A DNA stretch of 64,000 bases from Heterohyrax brucei (taxonomy: Eukaryota; Chordata; Mammalia; Hyracoidea; Procaviidae). The position numbers and the translations under genes were made by a program. Shown in pieces: positions 23,511 through 34,150 of the stretch. Below the pieces are notes generated by a model, which did no database searches, was not told where the DNA came from, and saw nothing but the letters and a program-made list of their open reading frames with translations. Position 1 is the first letter of the stretch; each line of letters begins with the position of its first letter. Location: NCBI GenBank assembly GCA_028571685.1, contig CM053141.1, positions 2,542,001 to 2,606,000 on the forward strand, in the 5' to 3' direction.

Positions 23511-23676
23511 AAAACCAACCTCCCTGCCACTGAGTTGACTCCGACTCATAGTGACCCTTCAAACAGAGTAGAACTGCCTCATAGAGTTTCCAAGGAGCAG
23601 TTAGCGGACTTGAACTGCCAACCTTCTGGTTAGCAGCTGTAGCACTTAGCCACTACATCAGGATTTCCAGCTCCTG
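23511..23676 (-). mobile_element. Afrotherian SINE, antisense, with TSDs
   Basis: Antisense SINE (gccactgagttgactccgac, ggttagcagctgtagcac, agccactacatcagg). Flanking duplicates gataaaagca (23501-23510) and gataaagca (23677-23685) are the likely target-site duplications. Confidence 0.88.
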
Positions 23677-23685
23677 GATAAAGCA

Positions 23686-24394
23686 AGGAATACTGTTGTC
23701 ATTAGCTGACCCTCCCCAGACACTGGAGTCAGCCCCCAACCCACAGTGACACCATTCGCAATGGCATCCATTCATCGTGATTCACAGATTTCTTATGGAC
23801 TGATTTCGAGAGATAGACAGACAAGCAGATCTCTCTTCCCAGGTCGTGTTCGTTGGGAAGCTCCACCGAAACCTTTTCAGCATCATGGCAGCATATGCAA
23901 ACAGCCAGCGATGACATTTGGTGGCTGGGCCTGAGACGCATTGTCAGAGAATGGCATCTGGATTTCCTGCACGGCAAGTGAGAATTCTTCCACTGTCCCT
24001 CTGCTGTCCTGTTTCAGCCATAAGCCTGCCCAGCTGACATGACTTCCAGCATGTCCCGTGGGTCCTCCATACGTCCCCACTGCGGCAGCCACCACCATGC
24101 CCCGTGCCATCACCCTTACCCAAGTGACTGCTCTTGGCCTCCTTTGCACATTCTTGGGGCAGTCAGGACCTTTTGAAAATGCTGCTTCAAATCCCTCAAC
24201 TTGTAAAGTAAATTTCAAATGCTTAACTCTGACTTACTGAGGATGCGTTCAGGTTTGGCCATGTGTCCCGTTACCCAAGGCCAGCCTGCTCGTCCTTCTC
24301 CCTCTGCATCCCCACACAAGGAGCTTCCTGTGGCTCTTCAGCCTTGTCCAGCGCCAGGCCCCCAAAACCCTGTGCAATAACTGTAATCTCTGCC
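23686..24394. other. Unassigned intergenic DNA
   Basis: Opposite-strand frames (111 codons minus at 23883-24218; 62 plus) show no known domain. Confidence 0.4.
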
Positions 24395-24610
24395 TGATCT
24401 TTACATAGCTGACCCTTCTGCCACTCAAATCACACTTTAAATGTCACTCCTCAGATATTCTCTGCCCACACAATCTAAAGTGGCTACCCAGCCCCTCTCC
24501 ATCATACAACCCTGTGAAAATTCTCACTGTTGCTATCATCTCTGGATTGTCCTGATCAATTTATTTCTTGTTCACAGGCTGCTTCCTTCAACTGGAAGGA
24601 AGTCTGATGA
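24395..24610 (+). mobile_element. Possible L2 LINE 3' fragment
   Basis: The order aaatgtcactcctcagatat, tctgcccacaca, then a C-rich block and tcaatttatttcttgttcac resembles the L2 3' end. It is diverged, so this is a tentative assignment. Confidence 0.45.
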
Positions 24611-24649
24611 GACAAGGATATGTTCTCTTTTTGTTACTGTTAGACAGTG

Positions 24650-24855
24650 GCTGTGGATCTGTGCCATCAAGTCGATTCCAACTCATGATGACATCACGTG
24701 TTACAAAGGGAAAGGGCCCCATGGGGTCTTCTTAGCTGTCCTGTTGAAGAGAGCAGATGCCCAGGCCTTTCTTCAGTGGTGTCATTCGGTGGGTTCAACC
24801 TGTGCCAACCTTCAGCTTAGCAGCCAAGCACAGACTTATTATATCACCAGGGACC
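24650..24855 (-). mobile_element. Afrotherian SINE, antisense, diverged
   Basis: Antisense blocks: gccatcaagtcgattccaac, gggccccatggggtcttctt, gatgcccaggcctttcttc, gccaaccttcagcttagcag, atatcaccagggacc. Confidence 0.8.
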
Positions 24856-25653
24856 TTGGATGGTGGCCAGACCCTCGAATACTGTGAAGAGCGAGCCCAG
24901 TGTTTCTCCAGAATCATTCAAATGCCTCCATTCTCCTCACTGTGTCACTTGAATAGGCCCGCCCAGGTAATTTTCCATTTCTCTGAATCAGAATGCCACT
25001 GTGACTACTGTCTGCTAAATGCTCTGATATGCCTAATATTTTCCTTCTGATTTGACTGAGGAGCATTATCCTGGATTGTCAAACCTAACTTGTCATACAG
25101 CATTTAAAGTAGGCAGAGTCTCACTCCCCAGGGATCAGGACTGTCCGTCTCACTCATCCAAGGATAGAGGTGAATACACTTTTCATTCTCAAAACAGGAG
25201 ACAGCATAGTGAGAGAGAGAACAGCACAGATCCTCCTCTCCAACCGGGGACATTTCCATTCTGTCACCCTCTCTGCTGTGGTTCTCTATGGTGGGATCTG
25301 ATTAGACAGGCAACAGTGTGTTTTGCTGATGAGTGTGACACCAATTCATTTCAGAATAAATAGGAACACAAGTAAACAATATTTCTCCTTTGCTACCCCA
25401 ATGGAAGTAAAATCTTACTTCAGTCTGAATAATAAATAGGACTGAGTATTGCTAAACCAGCCATTTATCAAATTGACTCAGTTGCAAACTTGCCCCGATT
25501 AATTAAGCTATATAAAAACAGCTTCATTTGAACATGTGGGCAGGGGTTTAGGGCTGATGAGAGAGGGAACAGATAAAACTGAAAAAAATTTCAGCTAACA
25601 GGATTATATGAGCCCAAGAGAGCAACAAGGTGCCCTGCCACTGAGGATAAAGA
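24856..25653. other. Unassigned intergenic DNA
   Basis: No recognisable gene or repeat. Frames at 25052-25363 (103 codons) have no identifiable domain. Confidence 0.4.
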
Positions 25654-26153
25654 TATCTTAGTTATCTAGTGCTGCTATAAGAGAAATACTTCTAAAGGAT
25701 GGCTTTAACAAAGAGAAATTCACTCTCTTACAGTCTAGGAGGCTGGAAGTCTGAATTCTGGGTGCCAGCTCTAGAGGAAGGCTTTCTCGTTGCTGGCTCT
25801 GACAGTCTTTATTGTCAATCCTGCCCTGATTCAGGATCTTCTGCAGTACAGATGCCCTGGATCCAGAGGACATGCTCCTCTCCTGCTTCTGTAAGGTCCT
25901 CCCTCTCTCTGCCCTCTTTTCTTTTACCTCTCAAAAGACACTGGATCAAGATACAGTCTAATCCTGTAGATTGAGTTCTGTCTCATTCACATACTGCCTC
26001 TAATCCTGCCTCTTTAACATAATAAAGGTAGGATTTAAAACACATAGGAAAATCATATCAGATGACTAAATTGTGGACAAACACTCAATACTGGGAATCA
26101 TGGCCTAGCCCAAGTGACACACACTTTGGGATGATGCAATACAATCCATAACA
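25654..26153 (-). mobile_element. MaLR-type solo LTR, antisense
   Basis: Reads from tatcttagttatctagtgct (LTR 3' end) through ggctttaacaaagagaaatt and gaatcatggcctagccca to acaatccataaca (LTR 5' end). It is about 500 bp with no internal sequence attached, so it is a solo LTR. Confidence 0.87.
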
Positions 26154-26182
26154 CATGACTAAGTATAGCAGTAAGACATACA

Positions 26183-26530
26183 TGTCAACATAAAGGAAAC
26201 AAAGTCCCCACAACTGGACCAATAAGCAACACCATAATAAACAAAGATTGAGTTGTCAAGGATTTAATTTTACTTGGGTATATAATCTATACCCAAGGAA
26301 GTAGTAGTCTAGAAATCAAAGGGCTTATGCGTTGGGCAAGTCGTCTATGAAAGATTCTTTAATGGGTAAAAAAGCAAAGATGTTGCACTGAGGACTAAAG
26401 TGTTTCTGTTTCAAGTCATATTTTCAGCTACTTCATAGACACATGAAGACAGGATAACAAATAAGGAAGACAAGAAAAATTGATAATTTGTCTTACCATG
26501 TTGGCAAAGAATATTGACATTCTATAGACT
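26183..26530 (+). mobile_element. RTE LINE 'A', left part, split by another RTE
   Basis: Sense RTE starting just after the YADD region (cacaactggaccaataagca, tcaaggatttaattttactt), running to gttggcaaagaatattgaca. It is interrupted by RTE 'B' after atcagaaga and resumes at 27085. Confidence 0.9.
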
Positions 26531-26539
26531 ATCAGAAGA

Positions 26540-27075
26540 CATATTGTATTGGGAAAATCTGCTGCAAAGGGCCTCTTTAAAGTTTTAAAAAGTAAAGATG
26601 TCACCTTGAAGGATAAGGTGTGCCTGACCCAAGCTGTGGGATTTTCAGTCACATCCTATGCATGCAAAAGCTGGATGATGAATCAAGAAGACAGAAGAAC
26701 TGATGCCTTTGAATTGCAGTGTTGGCAAAGAATATGGAACGTACCATGAACTGCCAAAAGAACAAATAGATTTGTTCTGGAAGAAGTACAACCAGAAGGC
26801 TCCTTGGAAGCAAAGATGGTAAGGCTATGTCTTACACACTTTGGACACCTGGTCAGGAGGGATCAGTTTGTGGAGAAAGACATCATGCGTGGTAGAGTGG
26901 AAGGTCAGCAAAACAGAGGTGGACCCTCAATGAGATGGACTGACATAGTTTCTGCAAAGACAGGGTTTAAGCATAAAAACAATTGTGGACATGACACAAG
27001 ACCAGATAGTGTTTTGTTCTGTTGGGCATAGGGTCGTTAGGAGCTGAAACTGACTCAGTGGCACCTAACAACAAC
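26540..27075 (+). mobile_element. RTE LINE 'B' inserted into RTE 'A'
   Basis: A 5'-truncated RTE of about 536 bp starts catattgtattgggaaaatc and ends ggcacctaacaacaac. It is flanked by perfect 9-bp duplications atcagaaga (26531-26539 and 27076-27084). The frame 26549-26749 encodes a C-terminal piece (KSAAKGLFKVLKSKDVTLK). Confidence 0.95.
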
Positions 27076-27084
27076 ATCAGAAGA

Positions 27085-27368
27085 ACTAATAAATGTGCTA
27101 TGACAGAAGTACAGTTGGAATGGTCCTTGAAAGTGAAGATGGCAAGAGTTTGTGTCCCATACTTTGGACGTGTTGTCAGGAGGGACCAGTGCTTGCAGAA
27201 GGATGTCATTCTTGTAAAGTGTAGGTAGAGTCAGGATGCTGGATGAGGTGGATTGATGCAGCAGCTGCAGTGATTGTGAGGATATCAAAAGACCGGACAG
27301 TGTTTTTTTCTGTTGTACATAACAGTCATTACTTGTCAGAACCAACTTGGTGTCACTTAAGAACAACA
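27085..27368 (+). mobile_element. RTE LINE 'A', right part to the 3' end
   Basis: Resumes the interrupted copy (acagaagtacagttggaatg, catactttggacgtgttgtc) and ends with ggtgtcacttaagaacaaca, a slightly altered RTE terminus. Confidence 0.9.
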
Positions 27369-27439
27369 GTGATTATACTGGATCATCAATTTTTTTGCAG
27401 AATTTTGGAGGAAATATTAGTCAACTGTTTTAGTCCGCT
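27281..27439 (+). repeat. Duplicate of RTE tail plus flank (copy 2)
   Basis: The same 159-bp segment as 22977-23136: RTE tail, about 57 bp of flank, then the first bases of the antisense LTR. This copy has the full context (RTE on the left, LTR on the right) and so looks like the source. Confidence 0.9.
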
Positions 27440-27944
27440 AGGGCTACTCTAAGAGAAATACCATGAAGTGGATGGCTTTCACAAAGGAAGATTTATTCTT
27501 ACGTGGTCTGGTAGCTACAAGTCCAAGTTCAGGATGTCCGCTCTAGGGGAAGGCTTTGCCCTTTGTTGACTCTGGAGGCAAGTCCGGTATTGCACCAGTC
27601 TTTGCCCGGGGAGCATCTTGGTGCAGGAACCTCAGGTCTGAAGGATGCGCTCTTCTCCTGGTGCTGCTTGCTTGATGCGGTGAGGTTCCCGATTCTCTGC
27701 TTGCTTCCCTTTCATCTCTTGTAGGATGAAAGGATTAAGGGTGGAGCAAGCCCTACACCAGGGAAACTCCCTTTGCTGTGGAGCAGAGAGGTGATCTTAT
27801 AAAAGGATTTACAGTCCCATCCTAATCCTTTAATATACAGCATAGGAAAATCACAGAATGGAGGACAATCATAGAACACAGGAAATCACGGCCCAGCCAC
27901 ATGGATGCACACAGTTTTGGAGGGACACAATTTGATCCATGACA
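27426..27944 (-). mobile_element. MaLR 3' LTR, antisense
   Basis: Reads tgttttagtccgctaggg through aggaacctcaggtctgaagg and caggaaatcacggcccagcc to tttgatccatgaca. MaLR internal sequence follows on the right, so this is the 3' LTR of a minus-strand element. Confidence 0.88.
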
Positions 27945-28230
27945 TTCTACCCATTAGCAGCCCCAAAATCACATCTTTGAAACATGTAACATATTCATCC
28001 CATATGACAGAAGTCTTAAATCGCTTCCAAGTACAACATACAAAAATTCTTCTACATCTGTGAAACCTAGAACGCAAGCATCTGCTTCTAAAGTTACAAC
28101 GGCAGAACAGGCACAAGTTAGACATTCCATTACAAATGGGAGAAATTGCACGGAAAGAAGGCATTAACAGGCAACAGGCAAGTCAGCAGAGCTCATAACA
28201 TTAGCCCGCAAAGCTTTGGAAATCCTCTTA
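27945..28230 (-). mobile_element. MaLR internal region, 3' part, antisense
   Basis: Antisense equivalents of the internal blocks at 20900-21215: attagcagccccaaaatcac, tctacatctgtgaaacctag, ccattacaaatgggagaaat, cattagcccgcaaagctttg. It is truncated after about 290 bp, and no second LTR is visible. Confidence 0.78.
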
Positions 28231-29211
28231 CATTTTCTGAGACATTCTACACAATGGCCCTGCCCTCTAGAACAATAAAACTTAGAAGTATTTTAATGAA
28301 GCATTTATCAACTTTATTTCTATTGTAACAAGACTAGAAATGCTAGGTGGTGGATGTATGGCCACATACATGTACTTGATAAAACATAGACCTGAGCAGA
28401 GAAATGCCTCCTGCAGAGGACCCCTGAGCGTTGTGCATCCAGAGCCCCAGGCTGTGTTCTGTTCCCATGACCATCATTAGAGACTTCCAGAGAAAATAAT
28501 GAGAAGCTGAGACACTCTATCGTGAATCAGACCTCCTTCGTTGGCCCTGGGTCAACCCTCAACACACACATGCAACTCACAAGAGAGACTTCCTTACCTT
28601 TTTGGAGAACTCTGACTCTCTCACGGGCACCCATCTAGGAAGTCTTCCCTGACTGGATTCAGGAAAGAGCCACCTTGTAATCCATCAGCCTCCACATCTA
28701 CTCCTTGCTGGAGACAGCTGGACTTTCACCTCCGCATTCCCAAAGTTTTGTGTGTTCATCATGTTTCCAGACTTTATGGACGTCTTGTGAAGGTCATTGG
28801 GAGAAAGCAGGCACTGGGTTAGCTCAGTTCACCGGACCACTGAAAGTACGGACGAATCCTGCAGTCTTCATTCCCTGCTCCCCTTCTCTCTTCTGACTGT
28901 AGTGTATTCTTGCTGCGACAAAAGAGACGAACGAGGGAGTGGAGGCCCCTACTTGCTGAGGGACGTGCAAGGTAACTTACTCTGTGCCAGCGCGTCCCTC
29001 CCTTCACCTCTGGGGACTGGGTTTGCTGATCTCCTCTATTGCTTGTGCTCCGCTTCCTGCTGGTGTCTTCTCTGCCGTGGCTCCATAAGCACTGGTGCAG
29101 AGTGAGACCTGACCTTGGGCCACTCCACTTCCCACTCCTCTCCCAGTGGTGAGTATGTTGTGCTGTGTGTCCGCAAACCCATTCTTCCGTCTGACTCACA
29201 GTGGTCGTCTT
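28231..29211. other. Unassigned intergenic DNA
   Basis: Both-strand frames of about 100-126 codons (for example minus 28819-29199) lack recognisable domains. Confidence 0.4.
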
Positions 29212-30713
29212 TCCTGTTGTTACTGTTAGGTGCTGTCAAGTTGGTTCCCACCGATAGTAGCCCTATGTACAACAGACAAAACACTTCCTGGTTCTTTTTT
29301 ATCCTCAAAATTGTTGTTAGGCTTGAGGCTGTTGTTACAGCCACTGTGTCAGTCCACCTCACTCAGAGTCTATTTTTCATTGACTTTCTATTTTACCAAA
29401 TGTGATATTTTCCAGGGACTGATCCTTCCTGATGACATGTTCAATGTATGCGAGAGGCAGCCTCACCATCCTTGCTTCTAAGGAGCATTCTGGTCACACT
29501 TCTTCTAAGACAGACGTGTTCACTCTTTTGGCAGTCCATGACATATTCAATATTCTTTAACACCACAGTTCAGAGGCTTCTTCTTTTGCATTCTTTGTTC
29601 ATCATCCAGGTTTTACATATATAAGTGGCAATCGAGAACACCACGGCTTAAGTCAGAAGCTCTTCAGTTTTCAGGGTAACATCTTTGCTTTGGAACACTT
29701 TCAAGAAGTTTTTTGCATCTGATTTAACTGATACAATAAGTTTTGATTTCTTGACTGCTGCTTCCATGAATGTTGATTGTGGAGCCAAGCAAAACAAAAT
29801 CTTTGACAAAGTAATCTTTTTTTCATTTATCATGATGTTGCTTCTTGGTTCATTTGTGAAGATCCTTGTTTTCTTTACACTGAGGTGTATTCTGTACTGA
29901 AGTCCATGGTCTTTGATCTTCATCAGTGTTTCAAATCCTCTTCACTTTCCACAAGCAAGCTTCTGTCATCTGCATAAGGCAGGCTGTTAATGAGTCTTTC
30001 TCCGGTCCTGATGCCCTGTTCTTCTTCAAATAGTTCAGCTTCTCAAATTATTTGCTCAGCATACAGACTGACTAGGTATGGTAAAAGGATACAACCCTCA
30101 TGCATGTCTTTCCTGACTTTAAAATGTACAGTGTCCCCTTGTTCTGTTTGAATGACTGCCTCTTGATCCAGGTACAGATTCCTCATGAACACAATTAAGT
30201 GTTCTGGAATTCCCATTCTTCAAAATGTTATCAGTGATTTGTTATGATCCACACAGTTGAATGCCTTTATATAGTCAATAAAATATAGGTAAACCTCTTT
30301 CTGTCTTCTCTGCTTTCAGCAAGAATCCATCTGACATCAGCTAAGAAATCCTGGGCTATTCACCCTTCGCTGAATCCAGTTTGAATTTCTGACAGTTTCC
30401 TGTTCATACACTGCTGCAGATACTTTTGGATAATCTTTAGCAAAGCTTTACTTGTGTGTGATTTTAATGCTATTATTCAATAATTTTGAGATTTGGTGGG
30501 ATCACCTTTCTTGCAAATAGGCAAAAGTAAACAGACATTCCATCAATTTCTAGAGCCTTGTCTTTCACCAGCACCCTCAATGCAGCTTTGACTTCTTCTT
30601 TCATTGTCGTTGACTCCTGCTCATTTAGTACCTTTGGAAACGGCTGAACGTTGACCAGTTCTTTTTTGTATAGTGACCCTATGTGTTCCTTCCATCTTCT
30701 TGTGACACCTCCT
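29212..30713 (-). mobile_element. RTE LINE, 3' half of a near-full-length copy
   Basis: Antisense RTE 3' terminus (gttgttactgttaggtgctg) through C-terminal and RT domains. The YADD codons are intact on the minus strand at 29965-29976. Frame 29648-29923 reads IKDHGLQYRIHLSVKKT, an RT segment, but frameshifts break the reading. The copy continues beyond a SINE at 30726-30888. Confidence 0.92.
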
Positions 30714-30725
30714 GAGTCATTTAAT

Positions 30726-30888
30726 GGGAACCCTGGTGGCATTTGTGGTTAAGTGCTGTGCTGCTAACCAAAAGGTCGGCAGTTTGAATCCACCAGATGC
30801 TCCTTGGAAACAATATGGGGCACTTCTACTTGGACCTACAGGGTCACTATGAGTTGGATTTGAATCAGTGGCAATGGGCTTGGTTTTT
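30726..30888 (+). mobile_element. Afrotherian SINE inserted in RTE
   Basis: Complete structure: gggaaccctggtggcatttg, ctaaccaaaaggtcggcagt (B-box region), gctccttggaaacaatatgg, gggtcactatgagttgga, and a T-rich end. Twelve-bp duplications gagtcatttaat (30714-30725) and gagtcatttagt (30889-30900) flank it. The low divergence suggests a fairly young copy. Confidence 0.95.
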
Positions 30889-32426
30889 GAGTCATTTAGT
30901 ATTTTCCCCCATGGGATTTTTCAGAATTGCAACTTCAGGCTTGCATTTTTTCTTCAGTTCTTCCAACTTGAGAAATGCACTGTATTCTTCCCTTGGTTTT
31001 CCATTTCCAGATCTTTGCACATGTTGTAATATTCTACTTTGTCTTCTTGGGCTGCCCTTTGAAATCTTCTGTTCAACTCTTACTTCATTTCTTCCTTTTG
31101 CTTTAGCGATTTGACTTTCAAGAGCAAGTTTCAGAGTCATTTCTGACATCCATTTTGGTCTTTTCTTTCTTTCCTGTGTTTTTAATGACCTCTTGCTTTC
31201 TTTAAGTATGATGTCTTTGATGTCATTCCAAATTTGTCTGATACTTTGTCACTGGTGTTTAGTGTGTCAAATCTTTTGTTGAGATGGTCTGTAAATTCAG
31301 GTGGTGTACACTCAAGTTCACACCTAACTCTCATGGTCTTGTTCTAATTGTCCTCAGTTTCAGCTTGAACTCTTATAGGAATAATTGATGTTCTGTTCCA
31401 CAGTTGGCCCCTGACCTTCTTCTGGCTGATGGTATTGAACTTTTCCATTGTCTGTTCCCACAGTTGATTACTGAGTATTCCATCCTATGAGATCCATATG
31501 TACAGTCACCATTCATAGTAGTGAAAATAGTGTTTGCAATGAAGCTGTGGTCTTACAAAATTCTATCACGTGATCTCCAAAATCTTTTCTATCAGGAAGA
31601 CTGCATTTTCAAACTACCAGTCCTTCTTTGCTTTCAACTTTCACATTTCAATCACCAGTAATTATCAGTGCATCCTGATTGCATGTCTGGTTAATTTTGA
31701 TCTGCAGAATTTGGTAAAAATTTTTAATTTCTTCATCTTCAGCCTTAATGGTTAGTGCAAAAATTTGAACAATAGTCATATTAACTGATCTTCCTTGTCA
31801 GCATGTGGGTACTATGCTTTCACTGACAGTGTTCTACTTCAGACTTTGAAATATTCTTTTTGGTGATGAATGCGATGCCATTCATTCCTCCTGAAGCTGG
31901 CATTCCTGGCATATAGTAGACCAAATGATTGTCCAATTCCAAATGACCATTGCCAGGCCATTTTTTCTCAGTAATACCAGGGATATTGATGTTTGTGCAT
32001 TCCTTTATATTTTAGATGTTTTCCAATATTACTAGATTCAGACTTTATACATTCTAGGTTCCCATTGTTGATGGACGTTTGTAGTTGTTCCTTCGCATTT
32101 TGAGCCATGCCACATTAGCAAATGGAGGTCCCCAAAGCCTGACTCGATTTAGGAGGCAGCTCTTCCCTAGCTGTCTTCTGAGTGTTTCTACCCTGGGACG
32201 GTCACCTTCTGGCACTTTATCAGACATTTTTCTGCTGCTGCTCATAAGGTTTTCACTGGCTAATTGTTTTCAAAAGTAGATCACTGGACCCTTCTTCCTA
32301 GTCACTTTTACCCCGGAAGTTCAGCTGAAACCTGTCTGCCGTGACTGACCCCTGCTGTGTCTGAACACAGGTGGCACGGCCTACTGCAGCCCAGCAACAC
32401 ATAGTCCCCCAGTGTACATTTATAAC
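30889..32426 (-). mobile_element. RTE LINE, 5' half including endonuclease and 5' UTR
   Basis: Continues the copy to its 5' end. Frame 30892-31149 reads LKLALESQIAKAKGRNEV, the linker after the endonuclease, followed upstream by endonuclease remnants and 5' UTR (ttcagctgaaacctgtctgc, cccagcaacacatagtcccc). Together with 29212-30713 it makes about 3.05 kb of RTE, nearly full length but interrupted by stops. Confidence 0.9.
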
Positions 32427-33125
32427 TCTGCTCTCTGTTTTGGAGAGTTGGCACGAGAATGATCCTCTCAGAAAGTTATGGGCTCCAGTACTGCATGCTG
32501 CACATATTACCAATGATAAGATGCACAAACAACTTAACCAATGACAAGATGTGCAAACAACTAGCTAAAACCAAAATGGGTGGTTGTAAGTGTGGTTTAT
32601 GGTAACTTGATGCCACAAGTGGGTAACTACTTATAGCAGTAACCATAAATAGTATTATTGTTTCATGAAACATTTGTTTACCAATTTTTGTGTACCAATT
32701 ATTAGTATATAGATGTTGGAGAAGTAAAAATTATAACACTTTTTCAAAGAAGCTATAGTTCTCATCGGGAGACAGGTGCCAAACCCAATAGTCACAGCAG
32801 GATGCTACCCAGTGGAGGCACGTTGAAAGAGCCATTGAACTCCGTCTGGAGGGAGTAATGAATCCCCTGGAATGACTTTTAAACGTGGTTTGGACAAAAC
32901 ATACAATTTCTTTTCCTCCTGTTACTTCCTGAGCGAGCGCTGTCCTTCAGAGTCCTTTCACTAAGTGACAAGGAGGCACTCCTAACAATTTCTTAGAGGA
33001 GGAAGAAACTGAAGTGACAGCACTCGAGGATGAACTGATCCCTTGGATTTTCTTGATGCAATTTTATTTTCTGAAGTGCTCGGCATTTCCACCAAGAGTA
33101 GCGCAAGGTCACAGGAGTCCAATTA

Positions 33126-33149
33126 ACATCAAATGTCTTCATTTGATGT
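33126..33149. repeat. Perfect inverted repeat, 10-bp arms
   Basis: acatcaaatg, loop tctt, catttgatgt. Confidence 0.95.
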
Positions 33150-33249
33150 GACAAGTGCCAAAGAGACAGCTGGGGAAGACACCAAGTAAAATGACAAGTT
33201 TTTGTCCAGCACTTAAAATCTGCCTTTTTTCTTTTCCTCTTTCTTATTT

Positions 33250-33274
33250 TTACAAGATTTGTAAAATCTTGTAA
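33250..33274. repeat. Perfect inverted repeat, 11-bp arms
   Basis: ttacaagattt, loop gta, aaatcttgtaa. Confidence 0.95.
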
Positions 33275-33825
33275 TTGTAATTTCAGACTCCTGTCTGAAA
33301 GTTTTTGGCTTTTTATGAATAAAAATATCTCATATATAGGCAGGACAATGATTGGTTTTCAGGTAATATTATGTCATGAAGAGACATTGAGGTCGTCTTC
33401 AACTAAGAAACATGTTCTATTATATAAAGCATTGTAACAATTTCCAGACAAAGTATTAGTAACAATTTTCAGAAATATACTAGACCTCAGTTCTAAAGTC
33501 TTACAATAAAATTTTACTCCTTACTTTTAGAAGAGATGATTCTTACAAGCAGCTGAGTCAGAAATTCCAATGTGAATTTATTTTTTCACTGTTGCAAATG
33601 TAACACACCATTGGATAAACTTGCACTGTGGAAGCCTGCTGATGGGTTCTGGAAAGTTGGACTGTGGGAAATGGAAGGATTTGAAAGGAGAAATAACTAA
33701 CTTTGTCCTGGAGGCAAGCAGAGAAGTCAGTAGGAAAAGTTTCAGGTCACCTGGATATATAGCTTATCACAGTGGCTGTTGGTCACACCAGGGAAAGGTC
33801 CACACAGGAGCGAGATGCTGGATGA

Positions 33826-33946
33826 AGAATCAACTGACTCAAAGTGATCCCACATGTGTCAGAGTAGAGATGTGCCCCATGGGGCTTTCACTGACTGACT
33901 TCTCAGAGGGAGATCACCAGGCATTCTTCAAAGGGGCCTCTAGGTA
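33826..33946 (-). mobile_element. Afrotherian SINE fragment, antisense
   Basis: Blocks atcaactgactcaaagtgat, gtcagagtagagatgtgccc, catggggctttcactg and agatcaccaggcattcttc are in antisense SINE order. The head part is eroded. Confidence 0.75.
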
Positions 33947-34023
33947 GATGAGAACCTTAACCTTCTCTTCTGCAGCTGAGTGCATTCATGTTTTGCACCT
34001 GTACGCAACTCTGGCTCTCATGT

Positions 34024-34150
34024 GCTGTTGTTAGGTGCCACTGTTTTGGTTCTGACTCACGGTGAGCCTGTGTACAACCCTGCAAAACACGACCTGGTCC
34101 TGTGTCTTCTTCACAACCATTATGCTGGAGCCCATTTTTCCAGCAGATAC
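34024..34150 (-). mobile_element. RTE LINE 3' terminal fragment
   Basis: ctgttgttaggtgccactg, tctgactcacggtgagcctg and aacacgacctggtcctgtg identify the antisense RTE 3' end. It is very short (about 130 bp). Confidence 0.85.

Larger units (their letters stand above)
32427..33825. other. Unassigned; two perfect hairpins
   Basis: No gene was recognised. The stretch contains a 10-bp stem with 4-nt loop at 33126-33149 and an 11-bp stem with 3-nt loop at 33250-33274. Confidence 0.45.
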
